This document shows positions 1 to 7,174 of a stretch of DNA of 13,773 nucleotides, piece by piece (positions within the stretch are counted from its first letter, which is position 1; each line of letters opens with the position of its first letter). A model generated the notes under the pieces. It made no database searches. It was not told the DNA's origin and worked only from the letters and a program-made list of their open reading frames with translations. The translations under genes were made by a program, and so were the position numbers. Source of the stretch: Clostridia bacterium (GTDB lineage: Bacteria; Bacillota_A; Clostridia; Christensenellales; Aristaeellaceae); the NCBI GenBank assembly GCA_017509065.1, contig JAFWQM010000104.1, forward strand, positions 1-13,773. Reading direction: 5' to 3'.

Positions 1-22
1 AATTATCTGCGGGCGATAAATC
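1..22 (-). repeat. Possible start of a second, diverged tandem unit of the same repeat
   Basis: Plus-strand 1-22 reads AATT, six extra bases, GGGCGA, TAAATC. Plus-strand 124-143 reads AATT, GGGCGA, four extra bases, TAAATC. The order and identity of these blocks suggest that the repeat may be a tandem unit of about 121 bp that continues past the window edge. The match is short and interrupted, so confidence is limited. Confidence 0.35.
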
Positions 23-56
23 GGTCCATCCTGCGTCACTCAACCTTGAAATACCT

Positions 57-140
57 CCAGTATTCCTGCGGTTTCGTTCCTTGTCTGGAACGATTTCTCA
101 TCCCGCATCTGAATTCACGATTCAATTGGGCGAGCAATAA
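57..140 (-). repeat. Left copy of an 84-bp dispersed repeat (perfect inverted match to 13636-13719)
   Basis: The reverse complement of this stretch is identical, base for base, to 13636-13719, and identity stops abruptly at both edges (56 versus 13720 and 141 versus 13635). Read on the minus strand it lies about 90 nt after the end of the isomerase gene. The unit contains a possible stem-loop: TGCGG and CCGCA enclose TCGTTCC / GGAACGA with loop AGACAA. Only 17 codons (from the ATG of ATGCGGGATGAG) are open across the shared part, so a coding role is unlikely. No transposase is nearby. The function is unknown; it is most likely a dispersed intergenic repeat. Confidence 0.9.
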
Positions 141-229
141 ATCTTTGCAGAGATTCTCTGCATAGCAGTATACCGGTGCTGAGCAAATCAGAGAGGAAGG
201 CGTTCATGCGACGTGTTTTTTCCCGCAAG

Positions 230-1984
230 TCAAACGCGCACGAACGCTTTGATAGTGGCCATTTTGCTGCTTTCGCCATACTGTACAGGCTGAACCGTGT
301 ACGCCCCGACCGCCGCGGGCACAATGAACGTTTCCGCATAATGCACGGGGAAAGGGTCAAACGCGCCTGTTGGACTTTCCACCAGGGCTTCCCGTCCCTC
401 CACCAGATTCAGCACGTTCAGATTGTCCAGTGTGTCATGCTGAACCGGCGCGTCAAACCAATGCCGCCGCGTTTCGATAAACTCCCGTTCATGCAGGCCC
501 GTGCGCTCCTCTGTCACATGCTCGTCCTGATACAGCGTTTCCACGCGGTTCACCAGGTTCTTCATCACCCAATCCGTATCCCGGTCAAACTGGACGCTGT
601 TCATGCCATGTTCGATATGGATGGGCCGCGGCTTGCCGTCCAGGCCCAGCCGCCCCCAATCCCACAGCTTGAAGGTAAAGATGTAGGGGGTGGCGCTGAT
701 TTCCAGCACCATGCAATCCTTGCCAGAGCAATGAACGGTGCCGCCGGGAATCAGAAAATGATCGTGTTTGTGCGCGGGGATGGCGTTGACGAACCGCTCC
801 GCGTCAAACTGGCCCGTGGTCTGGCTTTCCATTAAGGCGCGATGAAACGATTCCCGTTCCGCGCCTTTTTTGCATCCCAAATACACGCGGGTGTTTTCCC
901 CGGCGTCCAGCAGATAATAGCTTTCGTCCTGGGTATAATGCATGCCGAAGCGGTCCTGGATGTATTCGGTGAGGGGATGCACCTGCAGGCTCAGGTTTCC
1001 GCCCCCCATGGTATCCAGCAGGTCAAAGCGGATGGGAAACTCCGCGCCAAAGCGGGCATGGGTTTTATCACCAAGCAGTTCTCGGGGATGGTAAAAAACC
1101 AGGTCAATGGCCGGTATTTCCAGCACGATGCCGCCGACCTCCAGCAACAGGCTGTTTTCTTCCGGCACGCAGTCGAAGCTCCAGGCATAATTCTTCACGT
1201 CCCGCGGCAGGCCGAACTTCTCCTTCATCCATTGGCCTCCCCATACGCCTGGATCAAAATATGGCTTGAGTCGGAATGGCCGCGTCACCGCGGTGTCCAG
1301 GCCGCGACGGAAGGCGTCTCCCGTCATCAGCTTCGGCTGGGCTTCGTCGTTGGTATCCAATATGTAATCCACACGGGAAAACAATGCCCGCTTGTGCCGA
1401 TCCAGCACCCGCCAGTCGATAAAAAACGCGCGCTTGTATTTTCGCAGAAAATCTTCTGTATAATTGTCGTCCAGCCAGTTGGCGAGACGCCCAGAGCGGA
1501 AACGCAACTGGATTTCCCATCGGGCCATGTCCGCGTACACGAGAATGTCCGGCTGGCAAAGGAACGCCGCACCAACGCCGAACACCAGCACGAGGCCCTG
1601 TGCCTGGGCAACTGCCTTGCGTAGGGCGTCCGCTTTTTCCGGCTCGAAAAAAACCGACAGGCGATGATGGGACAAAATTCCGAACACCCTGTCATCCGTG
1701 ATATGGAAGCGCAGCATATCCAGCGCTTTTTCCCTGCTGATCTGGGCGTCAGACGCGCAAAACACCGCGTCGAGCCGGAGAAGTTCCCTGAGCTTTGCAA
1801 GGATTTCTTCTTCCCATACGCCATGGTAACAATCCACGCACAGCACCGTTTTCGCCGTATCGCGCTGAAGAACCGCTTTCCGAAGCTCCCGGCCGATGGC
1901 TTCCCAGCCCGCCAGCGCATACGCCTTGTCGTCCATCTCCACATGAATCCGGGGAAACAAATCATAATTGCTCTGAAAGCGCAT
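230..1984 (-). CDS. manA: Class I mannose-6-phosphate isomerase with an extra N-terminal domain
   Basis: This 584-residue cytoplasmic protein is predicted to interconvert mannose 6-phosphate and fructose 6-phosphate. The isomerase domain begins near residue 240 (PYFDPGVWGGQW). It keeps the zinc-site pattern of class I phosphomannose isomerases: Q334 and H336 in LSLQVHP, E354 in DESYYLLDA and H418 in PGGTVHCSG, followed by the LWDWGRLGLDG segment. Typical family members have 310-390 residues. The extra 230 N-terminal residues look like a nucleotide-kinase-type fold, but at the expected P-loop they read VLCVDCYHGVWEEEIL, with no GxxGxGK[ST]. I chose ATG at 1984 because AGAGGA lies just upstream; an in-frame TTG at 2002 would add six residues. 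The start overlaps the end of the ROK kinase gene by 23 nt, which implies translational coupling. No convincing terminator follows. The isomerase call is firm; the role of the N-terminal part is unknown. Confidence 0.88.
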   Translation of the reverse strand: MRFQSNYDLFPRIHVEMDDKAYALAGWEAIGRELRKAVLQRDTAKTVLCVDCYHGVWEEEILAKLRELLRLDAVFCASDAQISREKALDMLRFHITDDRVFGILSHHRLSVFFEPEKADALRKAVAQAQGLVLVFGVGAAFLCQPDILVYADMARWEIQLRFRSGRLANWLDDNYTEDFLRKYKRAFFIDWRVLDRHKRALFSRVDYILDTNDEAQPKLMTGDAFRRGLDTAVTRPFRLKPYFDPGVWGGQWMKEKFGLPRDVKNYAWSFDCVPEENSLLLEVGGIVLEIPAIDLVFYHPRELLGDKTHARFGAEFPIRFDLLDTMGGGNLSLQVHPLTEYIQDRFGMHYTQDESYYLLDAGENTRVYLGCKKGAERESFHRALMESQTTGQFDAERFVNAIPAHKHDHFLIPGGTVHCSGKDCMVLEISATPYIFTFKLWDWGRLGLDGKPRPIHIEHGMNSVQFDRDTDWVMKNLVNRVETLYQDEHVTEERTGLHEREFIETRRHWFDAPVQHDTLDNLNVLNLVEGREALVESPTGAFDPFPVHYAETFIVPAAVGAYTVQPVQYGESSKMATIKAFVRV

Positions 1985-2909
1985 CTTTTTTCCTCTTTTC
2001 AAACAGGCTGGAAAGGCCCAGCGCCACCGACGCTTCCGGGTTTTCCGCGACTGTGACGCGCACGCAGCCCCCAGGTGTCCAGGCGTACCGATCCAAATGC
2101 TCCTGGATAGCCGTCCGCAGCGCGCTGATACGCGAAGCGCCGCCGCTGAGGATCAGCAGGTCGGGATCATAGGCGTGAACCAGATTCGCCGCACCAGTGC
2201 ACAGGGCGCGGCAGGCGTTCCGAAATACGTCTCGGCATACCGCATCACCCGCTTCACAGCCTTCCGCCAGCGCGCGGTAATCAATGCGCTCCGCGTATTT
2301 CAGCACACTGCGCTCAAAGCCGGGATGCTCGTGGGCAATGCCTGGCAGCGCCCAAGTGCCGGCATATGCTTCCAGACAGCCCAAATTGCCGCAGGTGCAT
2401 AGACGCGGCTGCTCATGCGCGATGGCGATGTGTCCGCCCAGGATGCCGATGGCGCCATGCTTTCCCGTCAATAAGCGGCCCTGGGAATAAACCGCCGTAC
2501 CGATTCCCGTGCCTACCATCAGCAACACCCCGCTGTCATAGCCACGGCCCGCGCCGTAGGTCATTTCCCCGCAGAGAGCCGCCGCCGCGTCGTTGATCAG
2601 GATCAGTTCCAGCCCAAAACGCTCCTTCGCCCAGCGTGCGAAATCGGTCTCCGCTGCGTCCGTATATTTATCGTTAATGCACAGCACCCGCTGGTTTTGC
2701 ATATCCACGATGCCGGGATAGGCGAAGCCTACGCCTTTACAGTTGGCAATCCCTGCCATTCCCTTGGCCTGCGTTTCGATGGCTTCCAGCACCGCCCGCA
2801 TTGGGAGATCATGACGAATGGGAAAGATGTTCAATTCCTGCACGCAGCCCGCGTCCACGATCGCCAGCTTAACCCTGGAGCCGCCCAAATCAATGCCCAG
2901 TATGTTCAT
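1962..2909 (-). CDS. ROK family sugar kinase
   Basis: This 315-residue cytoplasmic protein is predicted to phosphorylate a hexose with ATP. The N-terminal phosphate-binding loop GIDLGGSRVK is at residues 5-14. The likely catalytic base is D107 in LINDAAAA, and GTGIGTAV lies at 133-140. The ROK zinc site is formed by H160 and CTCGNLGC (C171, C173, C178), followed by E180. The length is typical for ROK kinases, and no N-terminal DNA-binding domain is present, so it is a kinase rather than a NagC/XylR-type repressor. The start ATG at 2909 is preceded by GGAGAAAGG. It is the first gene of an operon with the mannose-6-phosphate isomerase, so mannose, fructose or a related hexose is a reasonable substrate; glucose or N-acetylmannosamine cannot be excluded. 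Family confidence is high, substrate confidence low. Confidence 0.92.
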   Translation of the reverse strand: MNILGIDLGGSRVKLAIVDAGCVQELNIFPIRHDLPMRAVLEAIETQAKGMAGIANCKGVGFAYPGIVDMQNQRVLCINDKYTDAAETDFARWAKERFGLELILINDAAAALCGEMTYGAGRGYDSGVLLMVGTGIGTAVYSQGRLLTGKHGAIGILGGHIAIAHEQPRLCTCGNLGCLEAYAGTWALPGIAHEHPGFERSVLKYAERIDYRALAEGCEAGDAVCRDVFRNACRALCTGAANLVHAYDPDLLILSGGASRISALRTAIQEHLDRYAWTPGGCVRVTVAENPEASVALGLSSLFEKRKKDALSEQL

Positions 2910-3297
2910 ATAGCCTTTCTCCGCAGTGAAGAAAATCGTTTATTTATTCCAGTATTCATTTCAAATTATCACGCGGTATATATTGATTGTCAATAGATTT
3001 TTTCTTTGCTGATGGGCAGGAATTTTACGAGGTAAAATAACAGCAACAAAAGGAATAGGAAAAAAGGTCAAGTGAGATCGCATGAATTGTCGAAATCCAC
3101 CCATCACAGAATGGGCTTACTGTAAATGAAAAAGATAACACAAGACGCGCACTTTCACCAACAAATGATGCTGTAAACGGAGGCGGGAGCATTGGTTTGT
3201 CAGCAGCGAAGGACGCAAAGAGACAGGACGACGATCCTGCACAGGGAGAACACGTTGCCTGCGTGTCCGTGAAGCCGGCAAGCGCATAAGATGATGA
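2910..3297. other. Intergenic region without a gene, apart from the promoter at 2965-2993
   Basis: No open frame with a plausible start, ribosome binding site and protein-like composition was found on either strand. The right part (about 3180-3290) is GC-richer than the AT-rich left part but shows no recognisable domain when translated. Only the promoter near 2965-2993 and a weak 5-bp hairpin (CCCAT / ATGGG, 3100-3115) were seen. Confidence 0.6.
2965..2993 (-). promoter_or_regulatory. Sigma-A-type promoter of the ROK kinase-isomerase operon
   Basis: On the minus strand TTGACA (2988-2993) is separated by exactly 17 bp from GATAAT (2965-2970), an almost consensus promoter. It lies about 55 bp upstream of the ROK kinase start. 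The -35 box overlaps a small inverted repeat (ATTGA TTG TCAAT, 2983-2995) that could be part of an operator, although this is too short to be sure. Confidence 0.8.
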
Positions 3298-3336
3298 AAA
3301 ACAAGCCCTGCCGCAAATTTGGACAGAGCTTGTTTT
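3298..3336 (-). terminator. Intrinsic terminator after the CotH-family gene
   Basis: On the minus strand AAAACAAGCTCTGTC pairs with GGCAGGGCTTGTTTT: about 15 bp including two G-U pairs, with a loop of about nine nucleotides. The 3' arm ends in a run of Ts. It begins a few bases after the stop codon of the CotH-family gene. The plus strand is also T-rich after the stem, so it may work in both directions. Confidence 0.8.
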
Positions 3337-3342
3337 GTTTCG

Positions 3343-5619
3343 TTAACTGTTGTGACTGCCTGCTTTTCGCATGAGCAGGAGAGCGACCAGGAGCAGGGCC
3401 GCGCATGCCGCTACCTGAATCCATTGGGCGGTATGGTCGGTCTGCTGCATACCGGGGAAATCCCCGCCACCCGGGAAACCACCGCTGGGACGGCTGGAGC
3501 GTTCGCCGGACTGGGGCTTCGCCGTATCCGTGGACAGAGGCGCGTCAGCACTTACCGCGTCAGCATTGGCTTGATCTGCGGGCTGGGAAGTGCTCTGTTC
3601 TGTCGGCGCAGCGGTTTGATCCTGCACCGCATCGGGCGCAGCGGGCTGGCTTCCGCCGCCGAAGGGGTTCTGGCCGCCCTGACCGAACATGGATGAGAAG
3701 TCAGAAGGCATGGAGAAGCCTTCCATGTTCATTCCGTCCGGCGGGGTAAAGCTGCCGCCGGAAAAGTCCGGCATTTCGGAAGGCATACCCGACGGCATAC
3801 CGCCGGGCATTCCGCCGCCGAATCCGCCGCCTCCGTTGCCTCCGCCAAAGCCGCCGCCGCTTCCGCCCATGCTGCCCATGTCAGCGGTAGAGATCTCGCT
3901 GGCGTCGATCAGGGCATCGCTGCTGCGCTGTTCAGCGCTGGTGGAAGGGATGGTGCCGTCCAGCTGGCCGCGGATGCTTTCGCCGCGCTTTGCGCAGAAG
4001 GTCTGCAGGGTGTCCACGGCCTTTTCAAAGGCTTCCATGTCGTAGAACGCGGATTCGTCCTTTTCCAGATAGGGCGTGATCATTTCCTGCACCCGGCTGA
4101 TTTCCTCCGCCAGCCAGCCGCTTTCGATATTCTCGGTGATGAAGGTATTATACGCTTCATGATAGGCGGCAAGCGCTTCCTCGTCGCTGAAGATCCAGGC
4201 GATGAGGGGACGGGAATCCGTGGTGCCGCTGCTGACCGGATTGTCAATGGGGCTGTTCACGGTGGAAGTCGCATTGCTGCCGGCGGAGAAGCCGCCAAAG
4301 CCCAGGTTGTAATCCCAGGGAATGATGGACAGCTTGCCCTTTTCTTCATACAGGTAATAGTTATGCACCATCATGCCCGTGTAGCTGTCGTCGTTGCACA
4401 GGAAGTTGTGCACTGCCAGGTAACGGATGACCTCGTCCTTATCGACCACGCTGTCCAGGTCTTCCTTTTCGTTCAGCTTTTTGAGGGATTCGATCAGGCG
4501 GGTCTTGTCCTTGGAGCTCACGTCCGTTTTGGCGTTGTTGAAGATGTTGCTGTAGCTGTCGGGATCGTCGTCGGTATAGACCAGCTTCACGTCGTCGCTG
4601 CCCATGCCAAAGTTGAACCCGCCGAAGCCGCCGCCTCCGCCGAAGTCCCGGCGTCCCCGGCGTTCACTGCCGCTCGTTTCTCCGTCAGCGCTCTCGGTGC
4701 TTTCGGAAGGGAAAGAGCCCATGCCTTCCTGCGGGGTGAAGCTGCTGAAATCGCCGCTTGGCATCTGGGGCATCTGGCCGTCGCCGCCGAAGGGATTGAA
4801 GTTTCCCTGGGGCCTCTGCGGCATGCCGCTTTGATCGCCCATCATGCCGCCGGGGAAATTTCCAAAGGGATTGCCGCTGTTGGTTTCCGGCGCGGCAGTA
4901 GCGGAAGTCTCGGGCGTCGCCTCGGTGTCCGATTCTTCTTCGTCGTCCTTCACGCGGAACTGCTCGATGTCGAAGTCCCGGCCGTTGCCGCGGCCGCCGC
5001 CGAAGGACAGGCTGTCGGGCTTATAGAGTTCGCCTTTTGTCATGCCGTTGCGGTCGCCAAAAGCGTCCTCCACGCCCTCCACCGCCAGGTACAGGCCCCA
5101 GGGCTCGCCGTTCACGTTGATCTGCACATAGCTGCACAGGGATGCGGGCACGCCCATGCGGTTCATAAGGGTGTAGGCCAGGTAGTCCTTCATCATGGTG
5201 GCGTCCTGGATCAGATTGTTCAGGCTCAGCTTATCCAGGCCGTGGTAGGTCATGCCTTCCACAAAGTGGTCGAATTCCAGCTTGAAGGAATAGCGGGTGG
5301 AGCCCAGCGTCGCCACGGAGGAAAGGGAAGTGTTGCCCTTGGCGCGGATGGCCACGTGGTTGTACTGCTCGCCGTCCACCACCACATTGCAGTCCACATA
5401 TTCCTCCGCCGTGGCGTTCTGGATGAACGCATCCCAGCCGTCCATGGTGATGTCGATGGTGTGCACCTTGCTTTGGTCGAACAGCAGGCTTTCGTAGCCC
5501 ACGGTATGGCTGCCGTCGCCCCGGGCGGGCTCCACGATGCCCCACAGGCAGACGGAGGCCAGCAGCATCACCACCGTGGCGATACACACGATGCGATCCG
5601 CTTGTTTCGTTCTCAGCAT
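3343..5619 (-). CDS. CotH-family atypical protein kinase, membrane-anchored, with Gly/Met/Pro-rich insertions
   Basis: This 758-residue protein is predicted to be exported. It has an N-terminal signal or anchor (about residues 9-29) and a C-terminal transmembrane segment (about 733-750) followed by a short basic tail. The CotH domain is recognisable from RAKGNTS (92-98), FKLEFD (112-117), DKLSLNNLIQDATMMKDYL (129-147), NGEPWGLYLAVEGVEDAF (170-187) and GELYKPD (196-202), then NDDSYTGMMVHNYYLY (409-424) and IPWDYNLGFG (433-442). The last two carry the acidic residues expected for catalysis and metal binding in CotH kinases. A low-complexity block (about 205-340) interrupts the domain, and a second (about 583-727) links it to the membrane segment. 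It is the last gene of the VTC-DUF4956-CotH operon. Its start lies four bases after the DUF4956 stop, and its ribosome binding site is inside that gene. B. subtilis CotH phosphorylates spore coat proteins; the substrate here is unknown. Confidence 0.88.
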   Translation of the reverse strand: MLRTKQADRIVCIATVVMLLASVCLWGIVEPARGDGSHTVGYESLLFDQSKVHTIDITMDGWDAFIQNATAEEYVDCNVVVDGEQYNHVAIRAKGNTSLSSVATLGSTRYSFKLEFDHFVEGMTYHGLDKLSLNNLIQDATMMKDYLAYTLMNRMGVPASLCSYVQINVNGEPWGLYLAVEGVEDAFGDRNGMTKGELYKPDSLSFGGGRGNGRDFDIEQFRVKDDEEESDTEATPETSATAAPETNSGNPFGNFPGGMMGDQSGMPQRPQGNFNPFGGDGQMPQMPSGDFSSFTPQEGMGSFPSESTESADGETSGSERRGRRDFGGGGGFGGFNFGMGSDDVKLVYTDDDPDSYSNIFNNAKTDVSSKDKTRLIESLKKLNEKEDLDSVVDKDEVIRYLAVHNFLCNDDSYTGMMVHNYYLYEEKGKLSIIPWDYNLGFGGFSAGSNATSTVNSPIDNPVSSGTTDSRPLIAWIFSDEEALAAYHEAYNTFITENIESGWLAEEISRVQEMITPYLEKDESAFYDMEAFEKAVDTLQTFCAKRGESIRGQLDGTIPSTSAEQRSSDALIDASEISTADMGSMGGSGGGFGGGNGGGGFGGGMPGGMPSGMPSEMPDFSGGSFTPPDGMNMEGFSMPSDFSSMFGQGGQNPFGGGSQPAAPDAVQDQTAAPTEQSTSQPADQANADAVSADAPLSTDTAKPQSGERSSRPSGGFPGGGDFPGMQQTDHTAQWIQVAACAALLLVALLLMRKAGSHNS

Positions 5620-5633
5620 GGGATCACCCCATA
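5619..5633 (-). promoter_or_regulatory. Ribosome binding site and start-codon hairpin of the CotH-family gene
   Basis: The minus strand reads ATGGG GTGAT CCCAT, a 5-bp inverted repeat that spans the end and stop codon of the DUF4956 gene, the GGGGTGA ribosome binding site and the first bases of the CotH-family start codon. Ribosomes finishing DUF4956 would melt it, so it fits tight translational coupling. Regulation by this small stem is inference. Confidence 0.4.
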
Positions 5634-6295
5634 TAATCGCCGTTGTAGCTCACCAGCACCGCGCTGCCGACGCCGTCCATTTCGGAGAGCTTGGTGATGA
5701 AATCGGTGTCGTCCTTCTTGAGGGTCACTTCGTAGCTCAGCTCGATATTGCCCTTCTGGGCGCTCTTGCTCTTCACCACGGTCTTGTCGGTGTTGGCCTT
5801 GAGGTAAGCGGCTACCTTTTCTTCCGCCGCGCCGTTTTCGCAGGAGATCACGGCGATATAGGGCTTCTGGCCGGACTTGCGGTTGCAGAACAGGATCAGG
5901 ATCATGCCGATGATAATGCTGCCGACAATCGCCAGGGGGATCATGCCAGCTGCCAGGACGATGCCGCCCGCAATGGCCCAGAACAGGAACGCGATGTCCA
6001 TGGGTTCCTTAATGGCGGTACGGAAGCGGACGATGGACAAGGCGCCCACCATGCCCAGGGACAGCACCACGTTGGAGGTGACGGCCAGGATCACCATGGT
6101 GGTGATCATCGTCATGGCGACCAGGGAACCGCCGAACGCCTGGGAGAACATGACGCCCGCGTAGGTCTTTTTATACACGAAGTAGATGAACAGACCCAGG
6201 CAGAAGGAAAGCACCAGGGCGATACCCATATCGGTGAAGGATACGGCGGTCACGTTTTCCAGGAAAGAGGACTTGAAGATGTCATTGAAGGTCAT
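5624..6295 (-). CDS. DUF4956 family membrane protein
   Basis: This 223-residue integral membrane protein has about four membrane segments (near residues 21-41, 53-75, 99-117 and 118-137) and a soluble C-terminal domain of about 85 residues. The segment GALSIVRFRTAIKEP (84-98), between the second and third membrane segments, is the most conserved hallmark of the DUF4956 family. I know of no established biochemical activity for it. Genes of this family commonly stand next to VTC-domain and CotH-domain genes in Clostridia, as here. The start at 6295 has AAAGGAG ten bases upstream, a slightly long spacing. The gap to the upstream VTC gene is 35 bp, and the downstream CotH-family gene starts four bases after this stop. 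A membrane partner or channel for a product of the neighbouring polymerase is possible but not shown. Confidence 0.9.
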   Translation of the reverse strand: MTFNDIFKSSFLENVTAVSFTDMGIALVLSFCLGLFIYFVYKKTYAGVMFSQAFGGSLVAMTMITTMVILAVTSNVVLSLGMVGALSIVRFRTAIKEPMDIAFLFWAIAGGIVLAAGMIPLAIVGSIIIGMILILFCNRKSGQKPYIAVISCENGAAEEKVAAYLKANTDKTVVKSKSAQKGNIELSYEVTLKKDDTDFITKLSEMDGVGSAVLVSYNGDYMG

Positions 6296-6330
6296 AGGTC
6301 ATGCACTCCTTTATCTTTTTTCTTGTTTAT

Positions 6331-7002
6331 TTACTGATACATACGGCACGCGGCGTACTTGGAAAACGCCGTGGGCGTGCGGCTTTTGAGGGCGGCGGCT
6401 TTGCGGATGACGCTGGGCAGGTACTCGTCCCACTTGACTTCCAGGAGCGTCACGTCGTCTTCGACAGGCAATGTCAGGCCGTTCGGATTCAGAAAATCCC
6501 GCGGCGCGCCGGTGCGGATGGCCCAGTCGATGGTCACGCGTACGTTGCCGGGGCCGTAGACGAAGGGCACGCGCTTGTATTCCACCACGGTCTTGGGGGC
6601 CATGCGACGCAGCTTCATGTCCACGTAAAGCGCCATGAGCAAGGGCCGCTTGCTGGTGATCATCCAGCCGATGTCGCCCCGCATGATCTTCTCCGTTTCC
6701 TCCAGCGTCAGCCGCTCCTGGGGCTTGCAGCCCACGCCGTCCCGCTTCATCTTGCATTCCAGCATGATGTAGGAAAGGTCGTCGTTGTAGTAGCGTATGC
6801 GGTATTTCTTCCGCTCGTTCACCCCGTCCAGCTTTTCATGGAGCGCGGTGTCCAGCGGGTCGTCGAAATATAAACTGCGGATGCAGTAGTATCCTTTTTC
6901 TTTCGCGTGGGGATCGATCTGCGCCACTACGCTCAGGTTTGCCCGAATGGCGGCGGCGTCGCCCGGCGAAATGATGTGCTTGATCTCGTGTCGGTAATCC
7001 AT
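6331..7002 (-). CDS. VTC domain polyphosphate polymerase-like protein
   Basis: This 223-residue protein matches the VTC (vacuolar transporter chaperone 4-like) tunnel fold of the triphosphate tunnel metalloenzymes. In yeast this domain makes polyphosphate from ATP. Visible motifs are YRHE (3-6), RSLYFDD (42-48), KKYRIRYYN (65-73), LECKMKRDG (81-89), EYKRVPF (141-147), RVTIDWAIRT (155-164), LLEVKWDEYLP (186-196) and SKYAACR (214-220). These supply the basic residues and the glutamate that line the active tunnel in the family. I chose ATG at 7002 because AAGGGAGG lies eight bases upstream and YRHE is the usual family start; an ATG ten codons earlier has no such site. It has no signal peptide or membrane segment, so it is probably cytoplasmic at the membrane through the DUF4956 partner. 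Polyphosphate synthesis is inferred from the family. Confidence 0.88.
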   Translation of the reverse strand: MDYRHEIKHIISPGDAAAIRANLSVVAQIDPHAKEKGYYCIRSLYFDDPLDTALHEKLDGVNERKKYRIRYYNDDLSYIMLECKMKRDGVGCKPQERLTLEETEKIMRGDIGWMITSKRPLLMALYVDMKLRRMAPKTVVEYKRVPFVYGPGNVRVTIDWAIRTGAPRDFLNPNGLTLPVEDDVTLLEVKWDEYLPSVIRKAAALKSRTPTAFSKYAACRMYQ

Positions 7003-7050
7003 TCCGCATTCCTCCCTTCTTGCGGGACTCATGATAAACTGATAACCTTA

Positions 7051-7101
7051 ATTAAATCTTAAATCAACAAACGGAAAATGTGAACAATTTATGAACAATT
7101 T
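7051..7101 (-). promoter_or_regulatory. Candidate promoter with Pho-box-like direct repeats before the VTC-DUF4956-CotH operon
   Basis: A 10-bp sequence (TGAACAATTT on the plus strand) occurs twice, at 7081-7090 and 7092-7101, exactly 11 bp apart. On the minus strand this gives TTCATA, five bases, TTCACA (7095-7079), close to the TT(A/C/T)ACA repeats with five-base gaps bound by PhoP-type response regulators. A possible -10 box TTTAAT lies at 7056-7051 with no good -35 box, as expected for an activator-dependent promoter. The repeat is seen directly; the regulator is inferred. Confidence 0.45.
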
Positions 7102-7123
7102 GCGGATGATCCCGCGAAGCCCG

Positions 7124-7158
7124 AAAGAAAACGCCGGAGCCGCAACCAGGCTCCGGCG
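7124..7158 (-). terminator. Intrinsic terminator after the galactanase gene
   Basis: On the minus strand CGCCGGAGCC (7158-7149) pairs perfectly with GGCTCCGGCG (7141-7132) around a seven-base loop, followed by TTTTCTTT. This is a classic strong terminator 16 bp after the galactanase stop codon. It separates the galactanase unit from the VTC operon. Confidence 0.92.
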
Positions 7159-7174
7159 AGTTAAAAACAAAGCG

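Noticed and set aside
152..175. Terminator after the isomerase gene (GCAGAG / CTCTGC hairpin)
   Set aside because: The stem has only six base pairs and is not followed by a real T run on the minus strand.
3200..3424. 74-codon minus-strand open frame overlapping the CotH terminator
   Set aside because: It runs through the terminator stem and the end of the CotH gene, lacks a ribosome binding site and has no protein-like pattern.
4159..5697. 512-codon plus-strand open frame opposite the CotH gene
   Set aside because: It is a GC-rich antisense shadow with Ala/Val/His-rich composition and no start signal; the opposite strand encodes clear CotH motifs.
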